Source: CAWUEZ02 sp963921355
Lineage (GTDB): Bacteria; Pseudomonadota; Alphaproteobacteria; Thalassobaculales; Thalassobaculaceae
Direction of reading: 5' to 3'
NCBI GenBank assembly: GCA_963921355.3
Contig: OZ001190.1
Location: forward strand, 868,001 to 932,000
Length of the DNA stretch: 64,000 nucleotides
A program made the translations under genes and the position numbers. Shown piece by piece: positions 42,249 to 51,827 of the stretch (position 1 is its first letter; the number at the start of each line of letters is the position of its first letter). The notes below the pieces were generated by a model that saw only the letters and a list, made by a program, of their open reading frames with translations, did not search any database and was not told the origin of the DNA.

Positions 42249-42764
42249 CTAGCCTGCGCCCTCCGCGGCCAGATGTGCGCGGAACGCCCGCTCCAACGTC
42301 GCCGCCTGGTTCGGGCCCGCCAGCACCCGCCGGCGTTGGCCGTTGCCGTCGAACAGAAGCAAGGTGACGTGACCCACCTGGTGCTGGCCGGCGAAGGCGC
42401 GTCCTTCCGACGTCCGGATATTCGCGACAATGTACTGGAGCTCAGCGGAGTCGAAGGCATCCAGCGCGTCTCGGGCCTCGCGCTGCAACGCCGTGCATCG
42501 CGGGCATTGCGGGTCGTGGATCTGAACCACGGCCGGAATGCCGTTGCCGATCCGGCTGAGGTCGTGCTCGCGGGCATTGGCCTGAACCTCTGAGGCCACG
42601 AACCACCCAAGCCCCCCCACCGCGATCACACCGAGCGCACCGAACTGCAGAGTGTTGAGAAACGCCCGGCGCTGGACGTTCGTCGGGCCTTCGGATCGAC
42701 CCTGCTGTTCGGCAGACGCCGGCCGGGGCTTGGCAGGTCTTTGATTTGTCTTCTTGCGCTTCAT
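42249..42764 (-). CDS. Membrane-anchored thioredoxin-like protein with CPRC motif
   Basis: 171 residues. A basic Lys/Arg/Pro-rich N-terminus (1-32) is followed by one membrane helix (about 38-58) and a thioredoxin-like domain facing the periplasm. VVQIHDPQCPRCTALQREA contains the redox pair Cys87-Pro-Arg-Cys90. YIVANIRTSEGRAFAGQHQV and HVTLLLFDGNGQ complete the fold, with the cis-Pro position replaced by His-Val. It may be a reductase or chaperone-like disulfide protein. It is divergent from the sigma-factor gene and may belong to its regulon. The 269 bp beyond its 3' end hold nothing recognisable. Confidence 0.78.
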   Translation of the reverse strand: MKRKKTNQRPAKPRPASAEQQGRSEGPTNVQRRAFLNTLQFGALGVIAVGGLGWFVASEVQANAREHDLSRIGNGIPAVVQIHDPQCPRCTALQREARDALDAFDSAELQYIVANIRTSEGRAFAGQHQVGHVTLLLFDGNGQRRRVLAGPNQAATLERAFRAHLAAEGAG

Positions 42765-42904
42765 GACGTCGTCTCTCCGGCCGTGACCGCCCCCAGGTTG
42801 GCAGGCGCTGGTTCACTACAACGCACCGGAGACGATTCCGTTCACCCCGTTCACGCGGGCGTAAAGAGACCGGGAGCCTGTTTCGATCAACCTTGTGGCG
42901 TGCT

Positions 42905-42929
42905 GGAACTTTTGGCGGCCGACCGCGTT
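42905..42929 (+). promoter_or_regulatory. ECF-type promoter GGAAC-N16-CGTT ahead of the sigma-factor gene
   Basis: GGAAC at 42905-42909 and CGTT at 42926-42929 are 16 bp apart, the consensus recognised by many alphaproteobacterial ECF sigma factors. It lies 28 bp before the sigma-factor ATG, the right place for positive autoregulation. Confidence 0.7.
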
Positions 42930-42957
42930 CTGGCGGGGTGATGGGAGTTTGTGACAG

Positions 42958-43617
42958 ATGACCCTGTGGCGGTTCTGGGAGCGGTCGCGCGACGACAGCG
43001 CGTTCGAGCGCCTGACGCGTCCGCATATCGGGGCGCTCTGGCGGACTGCGCTCCGCATGACCGGCGACCGATCGGCCGCAGACGAACTGACCCAGGAAGC
43101 CTGCCTGAAAGCCTATGCCGCGTTTGATCGTTTCTAATCCGGAACTAACTACCGGGCATGGCTTTTTCGGATTCTGGTGAATCTTTGCACCGACCATTTG
43201 CGGCGCCAGCGGACCGCCGGAGTTCAGGTACCGCTCGACACGGTGGCGGAGGTGACCGCCGACCCGGGTGGGTCGGCGACAGGCAGTCCCGAGGTCGCCC
43301 TGATCCGCAAAGAGTTCCAGAACGCCGTCCTGGAGGCGCTTCAGGGTCTGTCGCCTGAGATCCGCATGGTTGTTTCTCTCGCCCTGATCGAGGGCCATTC
43401 CTATCAGGAGATCGCTGACATCGCGCGTTGTCCGGTGGGTACGGTCCGCTCGCGCCTGAGCCGCGGGCGCCAGCACCTCCAAAGGGTCCTGGTAGAGCAT
43501 GCGGCGACCCGCGAGTTCGGACTGCGGGTCATTGAGGGGTCAGCCCCATCCTCAGGCGCCCCATCCTCAGGCGCCCCATCCTCTGCCGCCGACAGCCGGG
43601 AGGGCCGTCTGCGATGA
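42958..43617 (+). pseudogene. ECF sigma factor gene with in-frame TAA
   Basis: ATG 42958 gives sigma region 2: MTLWRFWERSRDDSAFERLT, then MTGDRSAADELTQEACLKAY and AAFDRF. TAA at 43135-43137 (codon 60) interrupts. The same frame resumes SGTNYRAWLFRILVNLCTDH, then region 4 with SYQEIADIARCPVGTVRSRL, to 43617. In this family the residue after FDRF is usually Gln (FQPGTN), so CAA to TAA is likely. An internal ATG start could give only region 4. The C-terminus carries a GAPSS triplicate from a tandem repeat. The stop overlaps the anti-sigma start (ATGA). Confidence 0.85.
43543..43583 (+). repeat. 15-bp in-frame tandem repeat in the sigma gene
   Basis: CCATCCTC recurs at 43546, 43561 and 43576 with a 15-bp period, coding for three copies of a GAPSS-like pentapeptide at the sigma C-terminus. 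In-frame copy-number change would only lengthen or shorten the tail. Confidence 0.75.
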
Positions 43618-44420
43618 CCCGGTTCGATGGACCCGATCTGCTGTGCGAGGAAGTACGCGACAGCCTATCGGCCCTGCTCGACGGGGCGGCCGATCCGGCG
43701 GAAGCCGCCGCCGTGCGCCATCATCTCGACCATTGCCTCGCCTGCACCCGTTACGAACGGGCGCTCCGCGATCTGGACACGCGCCTGCGCCGACATCCCA
43801 GCGACGCCCCGTCCGAGGATCGCCTCTGGGCGGGTGTCCGCCGGCAGATCGATGTTCACGGCCGGCCTGAGCCGGGTGTCGCATCGCCACGATCGAGCGG
43901 TCGCCGGGCGGCGCTAAGGTGGGGCGTCGCGGCGGCGCTGGCCGGCGCGTTCGTTACGGGTGCGTACCGGCTTTTGGAACCGACCCCGGGATTGGCGGCG
44001 GTCCTGTCGGAGACCGCGCGCGACTTCACCGAGTTCCGTCAGGCCGGCGCCCAGCTTGATGTTGCGTCGGACAGCCCTGCCGGCGTCTATCGCTGGATGA
44101 TGGGTAGGGTGGATTTCGACGTTCCCGATCGGGTGGCCGGCCCGCCGGGCCTGTCCCTCGTCGGCGGACGGCTGTGTTCGTTTCTGGGGCGCCGAGTGGC
44201 GTTTTTTGCCTATCGCGGTGATGCGGGGACCGTCGCGCTCTACGTCACCCAATCGCACGGACTGGATGTCCCGGGCGACTCGGCAGAGGTGATTCTGTCG
44301 CGTGAGGATGGCCTGGTTTCCGCGTTCTGGTCGCGGGACGGACTGACCTACGTGGCGATCTCGGATCTGTCCGCCAGACCGCTGGCAGCCGTGATCGACC
44401 ATTTTGGCGCGCCGGGCTGA
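43614..44420 (+). CDS. Anti-sigma factor, zinc-binding (zf-HC2) and membrane-spanning
   Basis: 268 residues. The N-terminal anti-sigma domain has His37-x3-Cys41-x2-Cys44 (HHLDHCLACTRYE), the zinc site of ZAS-type anti-sigma factors. A linker leads to one transmembrane helix (about 101-120) and a periplasmic domain of about 145 residues (SLVGGRLCSFLGRRVAFFAY; GDAGTVALYVTQSHGLDV). It should hold its ECF sigma at the membrane until a periplasmic signal arrives. The start overlaps the sigma stop, so synthesis is coupled; with the sigma gene broken, it may have no partner. Confidence 0.87.
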   Translation: MTRFDGPDLLCEEVRDSLSALLDGAADPAEAAAVRHHLDHCLACTRYERALRDLDTRLRRHPSDAPSEDRLWAGVRRQIDVHGRPEPGVASPRSSGRRAALRWGVAAALAGAFVTGAYRLLEPTPGLAAVLSETARDFTEFRQAGAQLDVASDSPAGVYRWMMGRVDFDVPDRVAGPPGLSLVGGRLCSFLGRRVAFFAYRGDAGTVALYVTQSHGLDVPGDSAEVILSREDGLVSAFWSRDGLTYVAISDLSARPLAAVIDHFGAPG

Positions 44421-44507
44421 AACGCCAAATTAATTTTTACATCAGATAATTAACGGTGTTCTCAAACGCTGAGTGACGCTGCGTAGATCTCTTATAAGGA
44501 ATATAGT

Positions 44508-44521
44508 TAACGTATACGTTA
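44508..44521. promoter_or_regulatory. 14-bp perfect palindrome upstream of the first fadL
   Basis: TAACGTATACGTTA is fully self-complementary. It lies in the AT-rich 240-bp gap before fadL (44661), about 140 bp from the start codon. MerR-family regulators of fatty-acid and branched-chain catabolism (LiuR type) bind similar ACGT-centred dyads, and a MerR gene lies in this cluster, so it is a candidate operator. The link is inference. Confidence 0.55.
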
Positions 44522-44660
44522 TCGTATGAACCATTAGTCACACATCAGCCCGCCGGAGGTCTCCAGTGAAGAGGCCGAGGCGCTTTCGCTGCGAACGGAT
44601 ATCTCCCGCACGCGCGACTGCAGACGACAACAAGAAGACCGGCGTCCCCGGGAGGAAGCA

Positions 44661-46034
44661 ATGAGCAGCCAAACCAAGACCCATCGCGACGGCATGATCC
44701 GCGCCCTTCTTCTGGGTGCTGCACTCGTCCCCGTGCTTTCCCATACAGCCTGGGCCTCCGGATTTCAGCTCCGCGAGCAGAGCACCACGGCTCAGGGCAA
44801 CGCCTTCGCCGGGGTCGCCGCGGGTGGAGAGGACATCAGCACGATGTTCTTCAACCCGGCCACGATGACCCAGTTCACGGGCAATCAGACGTCCTTCCAT
44901 CTCAGCTATATCGCGCCCCAGTCCGAGTTCGAGGATGGCTCGGCCGCGACGACGATCGGGACCCCGATCGCCGGCAACACGTCGACCGACGACATCGGCG
45001 AAGACGCCTTCCTGCCATCGATCTACGCCATGTATCAGCCCGCCGAGGACTGGCGCCTCGGGCTGTCCCTGAACGCGCCGTTCGGGCTGGCGACGTCGTA
45101 CGACCGCAGCTGGGTCGGGCGTTATCATTCGGTGCGGTCCGAGCTGACCACCGCCAACATCTCTCCGCAGGTCGCCTACCAGCCCACCAAATGGCTGTCG
45201 CTCGGGGCCGGCGTGCAGGCCCAGTACGCCGACGCGGAACTCAGCAACGCGGTCGACTTCGGCACGATCGGTGCCGCACTCGGCGTGTCCGGCGCAAGCC
45301 CGGGCAGCCAGGCCCAGGACGGGTTTGGCGAAGTCACCGGTGATGACTGGGGCTACGGCTACAGCCTGGGTGCGGTGCTGGAGCCGCTGACCGGCACCCA
45401 GATCGGTGTCTCCTATCGCTCGGAGATCAAGCACACCCTCGACGGTGACGCTGAGTTCGACCTCGGATCCAGCGGCGTCGGCAGCACCATCTCGGCCGCG
45501 ACCGGCGGTTTCGTCGACACCGGCGCCCGGGCCTCGTTCAAGACACCGGCCTCGGTGTCGATCGGCCTGCGCCAACGCATCGACGACGAGTGGACCGTGA
45601 TGGGCGAGCTCGACTGGACGGAATGGAGCACGTTCGAGGAACTGCGGATCGTCTTCGACAATCCGGCCCAGTCCGACAGCGTCACCGAGGAGGATTGGGA
45701 CGACACCTGGTTCGCCGCGCTCGGCGCCACCTACAAGCCGCTCGACACGCCCTGGACCTTCCGCGCCGGTGTCGCCTACGACGAAGCGCCGCTCAGCACC
45801 CGCACCCGGACGCCGCGGATTCCGGACGCCGACCGCTACTGGATCTCCGGCGGCGTGTCCTACGATCCCAAGCCGTGGCTTTCCGTCAGCGCCACCTATA
45901 CCCATATCTTTGTGGATGACGCGGAACTGGATCTGAGTGCCTCGGATGTCGGCAACACCTTCCGCGGCGATTTGAACGGCGAGTACGAGACCTCGATCGA
46001 TATCGTGTCGGTCTCGGCCCGGATCCGGTTCTAG
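44661..46034 (+). CDS. fadL: FadL/OmpP1-family outer membrane fatty-acid transporter (copy 1)
   Basis: 457 residues with GGGAGG 5 bp before the ATG. The signal peptide (residues about 1-33, cleaved after AWA) is followed by the FadL hatch signature SGFQLREQSTTAQGNAFAGV and ISTMFFNPATMTQF. A 14-strand beta barrel ends in an aromatic C-terminus (SARIRF). It admits long-chain fatty acids across the outer membrane. It begins the fatty-acid cluster. A second copy, roughly 85% identical by eye, lies at 53869. Both are full length. Confidence 0.94.
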   Translation: MSSQTKTHRDGMIRALLLGAALVPVLSHTAWASGFQLREQSTTAQGNAFAGVAAGGEDISTMFFNPATMTQFTGNQTSFHLSYIAPQSEFEDGSAATTIGTPIAGNTSTDDIGEDAFLPSIYAMYQPAEDWRLGLSLNAPFGLATSYDRSWVGRYHSVRSELTTANISPQVAYQPTKWLSLGAGVQAQYADAELSNAVDFGTIGAALGVSGASPGSQAQDGFGEVTGDDWGYGYSLGAVLEPLTGTQIGVSYRSEIKHTLDGDAEFDLGSSGVGSTISAATGGFVDTGARASFKTPASVSIGLRQRIDDEWTVMGELDWTEWSTFEELRIVFDNPAQSDSVTEEDWDDTWFAALGATYKPLDTPWTFRAGVAYDEAPLSTRTRTPRIPDADRYWISGGVSYDPKPWLSVSATYTHIFVDDAELDLSASDVGNTFRGDLNGEYETSIDIVSVSARIRF

Positions 46035-46049
46035 CGCGTGGGCGACGGG

Positions 46050-47691
46050 ATGACGGCCGTGACCCCTGCTGATCCGACAGCGATGAACCAGGAACCCTTG
46101 GCAGCCGCCCTCGACCGCGCCGTTGCCCAGTATGGCGACGCGCTCTGTGACGACTTCCTGGACCGCCACTACTCCTATGGCGAGATCGGCCGCCTGGTCG
46201 ATCGAGCGGCCCGCGGCCTGCAGGATATGGGAGTCCGCAAGGGCGACCGGGTCGAGCTGTTCCTGCCGAACAGCCCCTACTTCGTGATCTTCTACTACGC
46301 GATCTCGAAGGTCGGCGGCATTATCGTCAACTTCAACCCGCTCTATGCGGAAGAGGAAGTGTGTCGTCAGGTCCGCGACTCAGGCACCCGTATTCTGGTG
46401 ACCATGGACCTGAAGCTGCTGCTGCCGAAGGCGGCCCGGGCGCTTGAAGAGACCGGTCTCGAGCAGGTGGTCGTCTGTCCGATGGCCGCTGCCCTGCCAC
46501 CGCGCAAGCGCATCCTGTTCTCGCTGTTCCGGCGCCAGGACCTGACGCGACCGCCGAAATCGGACGCTTTCGTCTGGTACGCGCAGCTGATTGCCAATGC
46601 CGGCAATCCCGACCCCGTCGCGATCGACCCGGTCCGGGACATCGCCGTCCTGCAATACACCGGCGGCACCACCGGGATCTCCAAGGGCGCGATGCTCAGC
46701 CACGCCAATCTGACCGCCAACCGGGCGCAGGTCACCGCGTGTTATCCGGGCGTGCGGATCGGCGAGGAGCGGGTGCTTGGCGTGCTGCCGCTGTTCCACG
46801 TCTTTGCGATGACCGTGGTGATGAATTTCTCGGTCGGTGTGGCCGGGGCGATGGTGCTGTTGCCGCGCTTCGACCTGACCGAGGTCCTGAAGACCATCCA
46901 CAAGAAACGCCCTGACAAGTTCCCGGTCGTTCCGACGTTGCTGAACGCGATCAACCAGTGCCCCACGCTTGCCCGCTATGACCTGTCGTCCCTGTCGTTC
47001 TGCATCTCCGGCGGGGCGCCGCTCCCGGTCGAAGTCAAGCACGCGTTCGAGGGCAAGACCGGCTGCGTAGTGGTCGAGGGGTACGGATTGAGCGAGGCCT
47101 CGCCGGTCTGCACCTGCAATCCGGTCGATGGGCGGGCCAAGGACGCGTCGATCGGCGGATCCCGGAATCATCACGCCGCCCGGGTTGCCCGGTGAGGTCT
47201 GCATTGTCGGCCCGCAGGTCATGCAGGGCTACTGGCAACGCCCGGAAGAAACCGCCAAGACCCTGCGCAACGGCCGCCTGCACACCGGAGACGTTGGCTA
47301 TGTCGATGATGACGGGTTCGTGTTCCTGATCGACCGGCTCAAGGACGTGATCCTGACCAACGGCTACAACGTGTACCCGCGCAACATCGAAGAGGCGATC
47401 TACCAGCACGATGCCGTCGCTGAGGTGACGGTGGTCGGGCTTCCCGACGAGAAATGCGGCCAGATCGCCAAGGCGTTCGTGCGCGCCAAGGACGGCCGCA
47501 CGGTCTCCGAGGCTGAGCTGCGGGCCTTCCTGCGGCCGAAGCTCTCCCCGATCGAGATGCCGCGCGAGATCGAATTCCGCGACTCCTTGCCGAAGACCCT
47601 GATTGGCAAGCTCTCGAAGAAGGAATTGGTCGCCGAGGAGCTGGACAAGCGCGCCGCCGAAGACGCGGCGTCTCACGTGTCCGCCGCCTGA
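46050..47691 (+). pseudogene. fadD: Long-chain acyl-CoA synthetase (FadD-like), broken by a frameshifting deletion
   Basis: Start placed at ATG 46050 (a GTG at 46038 is possible), 15 bp after fadL. The AMP-binding domain is normal: P-loop YTGGTTGISKGAML, then VEGYGLSEASPVCTC. At about 47157, after DASIG, the expected 20-30 residues that lead into the GEVC block are missing. The next family sequence (LPGEVCIVGPQVMQGYWQRP) is in another frame, running to 47691 with the hinge LKDVILTNGYNVYPRNIEE and catalytic Lys in TLIGKLSKKEL. The first frame ends at 47195. The enzyme would activate fatty acids to acyl-CoA; as it stands it is inactive. Confidence 0.85.
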
Positions 47692-47789
47692 CCGGCGGGC
47701 CCAGAGGCCAAGGCCGAAGACCGAACCGAAGACTGATAAGGACAAGCAGGTTGTGTTGGGACATCACCCGAATCGCAAACTGATGCCGC

Positions 47790-47820
47790 AAGTTGACCAT
47801 TACGTTAACTTGATTACGTT
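47790..47820. promoter_or_regulatory. Candidate MerR operator/promoter
   Basis: AAGTT (47790-47794) and AACTT (47807-47811) flank TTGACC and ATTACGTTAAC, with a second ATTACGTT just downstream. The ACGT-rich dyad lies 50-70 bp before the MerR start and resembles the palindrome ahead of the first fadL, which suggests autoregulation. Confidence 0.45.
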
Positions 47821-47860
47821 GTCGCCCAAGGACAGTGCCGTTCAGCAGGGGACAAAGACG

Positions 47861-48334
47861 ATGACGGATCGCCTCTACACCGTGACCGAACTCGCCCGCG
47901 ACCTGGGCATCACCGCCCGGGCCATCCGGTTCTACGAGGACAAAGGCCTGATCAAGCCGCAACGGGCGGGAAACACCCGGGTCTACACCCATCGCGACCG
48001 GGGGCGGCTGATCCTGATCCTGCGCGGCAAGCGACTCGGGTTCTCGTTGCGTGAAATCAGTGAGTGGCTGGACCTCTACGACGGAGACCGCGACCAGGTG
48101 GAGCAGGCCCGGGTGATCGCCAGCCGGGTCGAAGACCGGATCGACCAGCTTGAACAGCAGCGCCGCGACATCGACGCCACCCTCATCGAGTTGCGCGAGA
48201 TCCGCGAGATGGCGCACGCCCACCTTCAGACCAAGGGCGAAAGCACCGCCTCGAACCCGTCGACCCCGACCGGCGACGGACAACCCACCCAGCAAACCGC
48301 GAAAGGGGACACCAGGTGGACAGACAAGTCGTAG
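47861..48334 (+). CDS. MerR-family regulator of the fatty-acid cluster
   Basis: 157 residues. The N-terminal winged helix is classical MerR: YTVTELARDLGITARAIRFY, then EDKGLIKPQRAGNTRVY and HRDRGRLILILRGKRLGFSL. A coiled-coil dimerisation helix (about 75-130: RVEDRIDQLEQQRRDIDATL) follows, then a disordered Ser/Thr/Pro tail. There is no metal-binding Cys set, so a small-molecule ligand such as an acyl-CoA is more likely. Its end overlaps the fadA start by 19 bp. The setting matches LiuR-type repressors of acyl-CoA catabolism. Confidence 0.85.
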   Translation: MTDRLYTVTELARDLGITARAIRFYEDKGLIKPQRAGNTRVYTHRDRGRLILILRGKRLGFSLREISEWLDLYDGDRDQVEQARVIASRVEDRIDQLEQQRRDIDATLIELREIREMAHAHLQTKGESTASNPSTPTGDGQPTQQTAKGDTRWTDKS

Positions 48335-49455
48335 TCGCGGGCTACGCCCGCTCGCCATTCCACTTCGCCGGCAAGGGCGACCTCGCAAGGGTCCGGCCCG
48401 ACGAGATGGCGGCCCAGGTCGTCCGGGGGCTGGTCGACCGCACGGGCGTGCCCGCCAACGACATCGAGGACCTGATCGTCGGCTGCGCGTTCCCGGAGGC
48501 CGAGCAGGGCCTGAATGTCGCCCGTCTGATCGGGTTTCTGGCTGAACTGCCGCGTCAGATCAGCGCCGCAACGATTAACCGGTTCTGCGGGTCGTCGATG
48601 CAGTCGGTGCATACGGCCGCCGGAGCGATCCGGATGGGGGCCGGCGACGCGTTCGTCTGCGCCGGCGTGGAATCGATGACCCGGGTGCCGATCCCGGGCT
48701 TCAATCCGGTGATGCATCCCGGCCTCGCGGAGCGCTTTCCCCAGGCCTACATGTCCATGGGCGAGACGGCCGAGACCGTCGCCGAGCGGCATCAGGTCAC
48801 CCGCGCGCGCCAGGACGCCTTCGCGGCGGACAGTCACCAGAAGGCGACAACGGCCCAGACCGAAGGTCGTTTCGCGGACGAAGTGATCCCGATCGACACC
48901 GGCAAGGGACGGGTCGAGACCGATGGATGCGTGCGGCCGGAAACCAGCGCCGAAGTTCTCGCCGGCCTTGATCCCGCTTTTCGTGCGTGCGGCAGCGTGA
49001 CCGCCGGGAGTTCGTCGCCCCTGACCGACGGAGCCGCCGCCGTCCTGATCGCCGAAGAGGATTACGCCAAAGCCAACGACCTGCCGGTCCTGGCCCGTGT
49101 GCGGGCGATCTCGGTGGCCGGCTGCGATCCGGAAGTCATGGGCATCGGCCCCGTTGCTGCCACCCGCAAGGCCCTGCAGCGCGCCGGCCTCGATGTCGGG
49201 GACCTGGATGTGATCGAGCTGAACGAGGCATTCGCCGCCCAGGCGCTGGCGTGCATTGACGAGCTGGGGCTCGATCCGGCCCGGGTGAACGTCGACGGCG
49301 GCGCCATCGCGCTCGGCCATCCTCTGGGCGCCACCGGGGCCCGGATCACCGGCAAGGCCGCCCAGCTGCTGAAGCGCACCGGCGGGCGGTACGCGCTGGC
49401 GACCCAGTGCATCGGCGGCGGCCAGGGCATTGCCACCGTGCTGGAGGCGGCGTGA
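48316..49455 (+). CDS. fadA: Acetyl-CoA acyltransferase (3-ketoacyl-CoA thiolase)
   Basis: 379 residues from GTG 48316, with AGGGG about 8 bp upstream. Thiolase catalytic residues are present: the acyl-carrying Cys in NRFCGSSMQSVHTAAGAI, His in GGAIALGHPLGATGARI and the second Cys in CIGGGQGIATVLE. The LNEAFAAQALACIDELGL block is normal. It cleaves 3-ketoacyl-CoA to acetyl-CoA, the last step of beta-oxidation. Its stop overlaps the fadB ATG (TGATG), so the subunits are coupled. Intact. Confidence 0.94.
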   Translation: MDRQVVVAGYARSPFHFAGKGDLARVRPDEMAAQVVRGLVDRTGVPANDIEDLIVGCAFPEAEQGLNVARLIGFLAELPRQISAATINRFCGSSMQSVHTAAGAIRMGAGDAFVCAGVESMTRVPIPGFNPVMHPGLAERFPQAYMSMGETAETVAERHQVTRARQDAFAADSHQKATTAQTEGRFADEVIPIDTGKGRVETDGCVRPETSAEVLAGLDPAFRACGSVTAGSSSPLTDGAAAVLIAEEDYAKANDLPVLARVRAISVAGCDPEVMGIGPVAATRKALQRAGLDVGDLDVIELNEAFAAQALACIDELGLDPARVNVDGGAIALGHPLGATGARITGKAAQLLKRTGGRYALATQCIGGGQGIATVLEAA

Positions 49456-51808
49456 TGGCGACCCGAGAGATCGCAACTGACGGCATCAGAAAAGCGGCCG
49501 TGATCGGCGCCGGGCAGATGGGGGCAGGCATCGCTGCCCAGATCGCCAACGCCGGCGTGCCGGTCGTGCTGCTGGACATCGTGCCGGACGGCGCCGCCGA
49601 TCGCAGCACGATCGCCCGCCAGGCCGTGCAGAAGATGCTGAAGGCCGATCCCGCGCCGTTCATGACCAATCGCGCCGCCCGGCTGGTGACACCCGGCAAT
49701 CTGGACGACGACCTGGCGCTGCTGGCCGAGTGCGACTGGATCGTCGAGGCGGTCATCGAACGTCTCGACGTCAAGCAGGACCTCTATCGACGGATCGAGG
49801 CGGTGCGCAAACCCGGTGCGATCGTCTCCTCCAACACGTCGACCCTGCCGCTCGCCGCCTTGACCGGCGGGCTTCCCGAGAGCTTCTGCCGGGACTTCCT
49901 GGTCACCCACTTCTTCAATCCGCCGCGCTACATGCGCCTGCTCGAGATCGTGCCGGGGCCGCACACCCGCGCCGAAGCGACGGCCGCGATCACCGGTTTC
50001 GCAGACCGACAGCTCGGCAAGGGAGTCGTGGTCTGCAAGGACACCCCGGGCTTCATCGCCAACCGGATCGGGGCCTTCTGGACCCAGGCGGCGATCGGTA
50101 GCGCGATCGACTACGGGCTCTCGGTCGAAGAGGCCGACGCCATCATGGGCCGCCCGTTCGGCTTTCCGAAGACCGGTATCTTCGGGATGCTGGATCTGGT
50201 CGGGCTCGACCTGGTGCCCTATGTGGACGCCGGCCTGACGGCCGCCCTGGCGCCCGAGGACGGGTTCAACGCGGTGCGCCGCGATTTCCCCTGCTCGGCC
50301 GGATGATCGCCGACGGCTACACCGGACGGAAGGGCAAGGGCGGGTTCTACCGGCTGCTGCGCGACGGCGGTGCCAAGACCAAACAGGTCGTGGATCTGAC
50401 GACCGGCACCTATCGCGCGGTCCGGAAACCGGCGCTGGCCAGCCTGGATGCCGCCAAGCAGGGCGGGCCCGGCGCGCTGCTGATGGCCCAGGATCGTGGT
50501 GGCGCCTACGCCCGCGACGTTCTGGGCCGCACCCTGGCCTATGCGATCGGTCTGGTGCCTGAGGTGGCGGAGGACATCGAGGCGGCCGACCGCGCCATGC
50601 GTCTCGGCTACAACTGGAAGTACGGCCCGTTTGAGCTGGTCGACCGGATCGGCCCGCTGAATCTGATCAGCCTGCTGCAGGGGCTGGGCATCGTGGTGCC
50701 GCCACTGCTGCAGACCGCGGCGGCCGGCGGCGGGTTCTATCGCGATGCCGACAGCCGGCGCGAAGCCCTGCAGCCGGACGGCAGCTACCGGCCGGTGACC
50801 CGCCCGGACGGCGTGCTGGCCCTCGACGACATCAAACGCCACGGCGCGCGGGTCGACGGCAACGGATCGGCCAGCCTGTGGGATCTCGGTGACGGCGTCT
50901 TGTGCCTGGAAGTGCACACCAAGCTGAACGTGCTGGACGGCGACGTGATGGCCCTGATCGGCCGCACAATCGCGCGCGTGCCGCAGCACCATGTCGCGCT
51001 GGTCATCTACACCGACGCCAGCAACTTCTCCGCCGGCGCTAACCTGGGCCTCGGCCTGTTCGCCGCCAATCTGGCGATGTGGGACGAGCTGGAACGCCAG
51101 ATCGCCCTCGGCCAGCAGACCTATCGGGCCCTGCGCCACGCACCATTCCCTGTGGTCGCCGCCACAGCGGGCCTGGCGCTCGGCGGCGGCTGCGAGCTGG
51201 CGATGGCCGCCGATGCGGTGCAGGCCCATGCCGAAACCTATATGGGCCTGGTCGAGGCCGGGGCCGGGATCGTGCCCGCCTGAGGCGGCTGTCTCGAGCT
51301 GCTGGGCCGCCTGGCCGATGACCCCAGGCGTCCGCGCGGCCCGATGCCGCCGGTGGTCCAGGCCTTCGAGACGGTCGGCATGGCCAAGGTCGCGAAGTCG
51401 GCCTTCGAGGCCAGGGAACTCGGATTTCTTCGGACCGACGATGGCATCACCTTCAACCGCGAGCGCCTGCTAGCGGAGGCCAAGGCCAGGGCGCTGTCGC
51501 TGGTCGACGGCTACCGGCCGCCCGAGCCCCGCAGCTTGACACTGCCCGGGCCGAGCGGCCGCGCCGCCCTCGGCTTCGCGCTCCACGACCTTGATGCGAA
51601 GGGCCTGCTGACCCGCCATGACAGGGTGGTGGCGGGTGAGCTGGCGGGCGTGCTGACCGGCGGCCAGGACGCCGACCAGACCGAACCGCTCGGCGAGGAC
51701 GAAATCCTGACCCTCGAGCGGGCCGCCTTCATGCGTCTGGTGCGCAGCGAACCGACCCTCGCGCGCATGGAGCATCTCTTGGAAACCGGCAAGCCGCTGC
51801 GCAACTAG
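49455..51808 (+). pseudogene. fadB: 3-hydroxyacyl-CoA dehydrogenase/enoyl-CoA hydratase (FadB/FadN-like), frameshift plus in-frame TGA
   Basis: Domain order is dehydrogenase first (AVIGAGQMGAGIAAQIANAG NAD loop; VTHFFNPPRYMRLLEIVPG; DTPGFIANRIG), hydratase last (LALGGGCELAMAADAVQAHA), about 785 codons, as in FadN. Lesion 1: frame one runs to DFPCSAG and a stop at 50306. Adding one C to the C4 run at 50288-50291 restores DFPLLGRMIADGYTGRKGKG. Lesion 2: TGA at 51281-51283 after GAGIVPA, followed in frame by GGCLELLGRLADDP; the family has Trp there (VPAWGG). The rest to 51808 is sound. Both activities of the middle of beta-oxidation would be compromised. Confidence 0.87.
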
Positions 51809-51827
51809 GCGCACAGGAGCGATCGAT

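Noticed and set aside
41416..51283. Selenocysteine at the in-frame TGA codons
   Set aside because: Both TGA codons replace Trp in families without selenoproteins, and no SECIS-like hairpin directly follows them that I can see.
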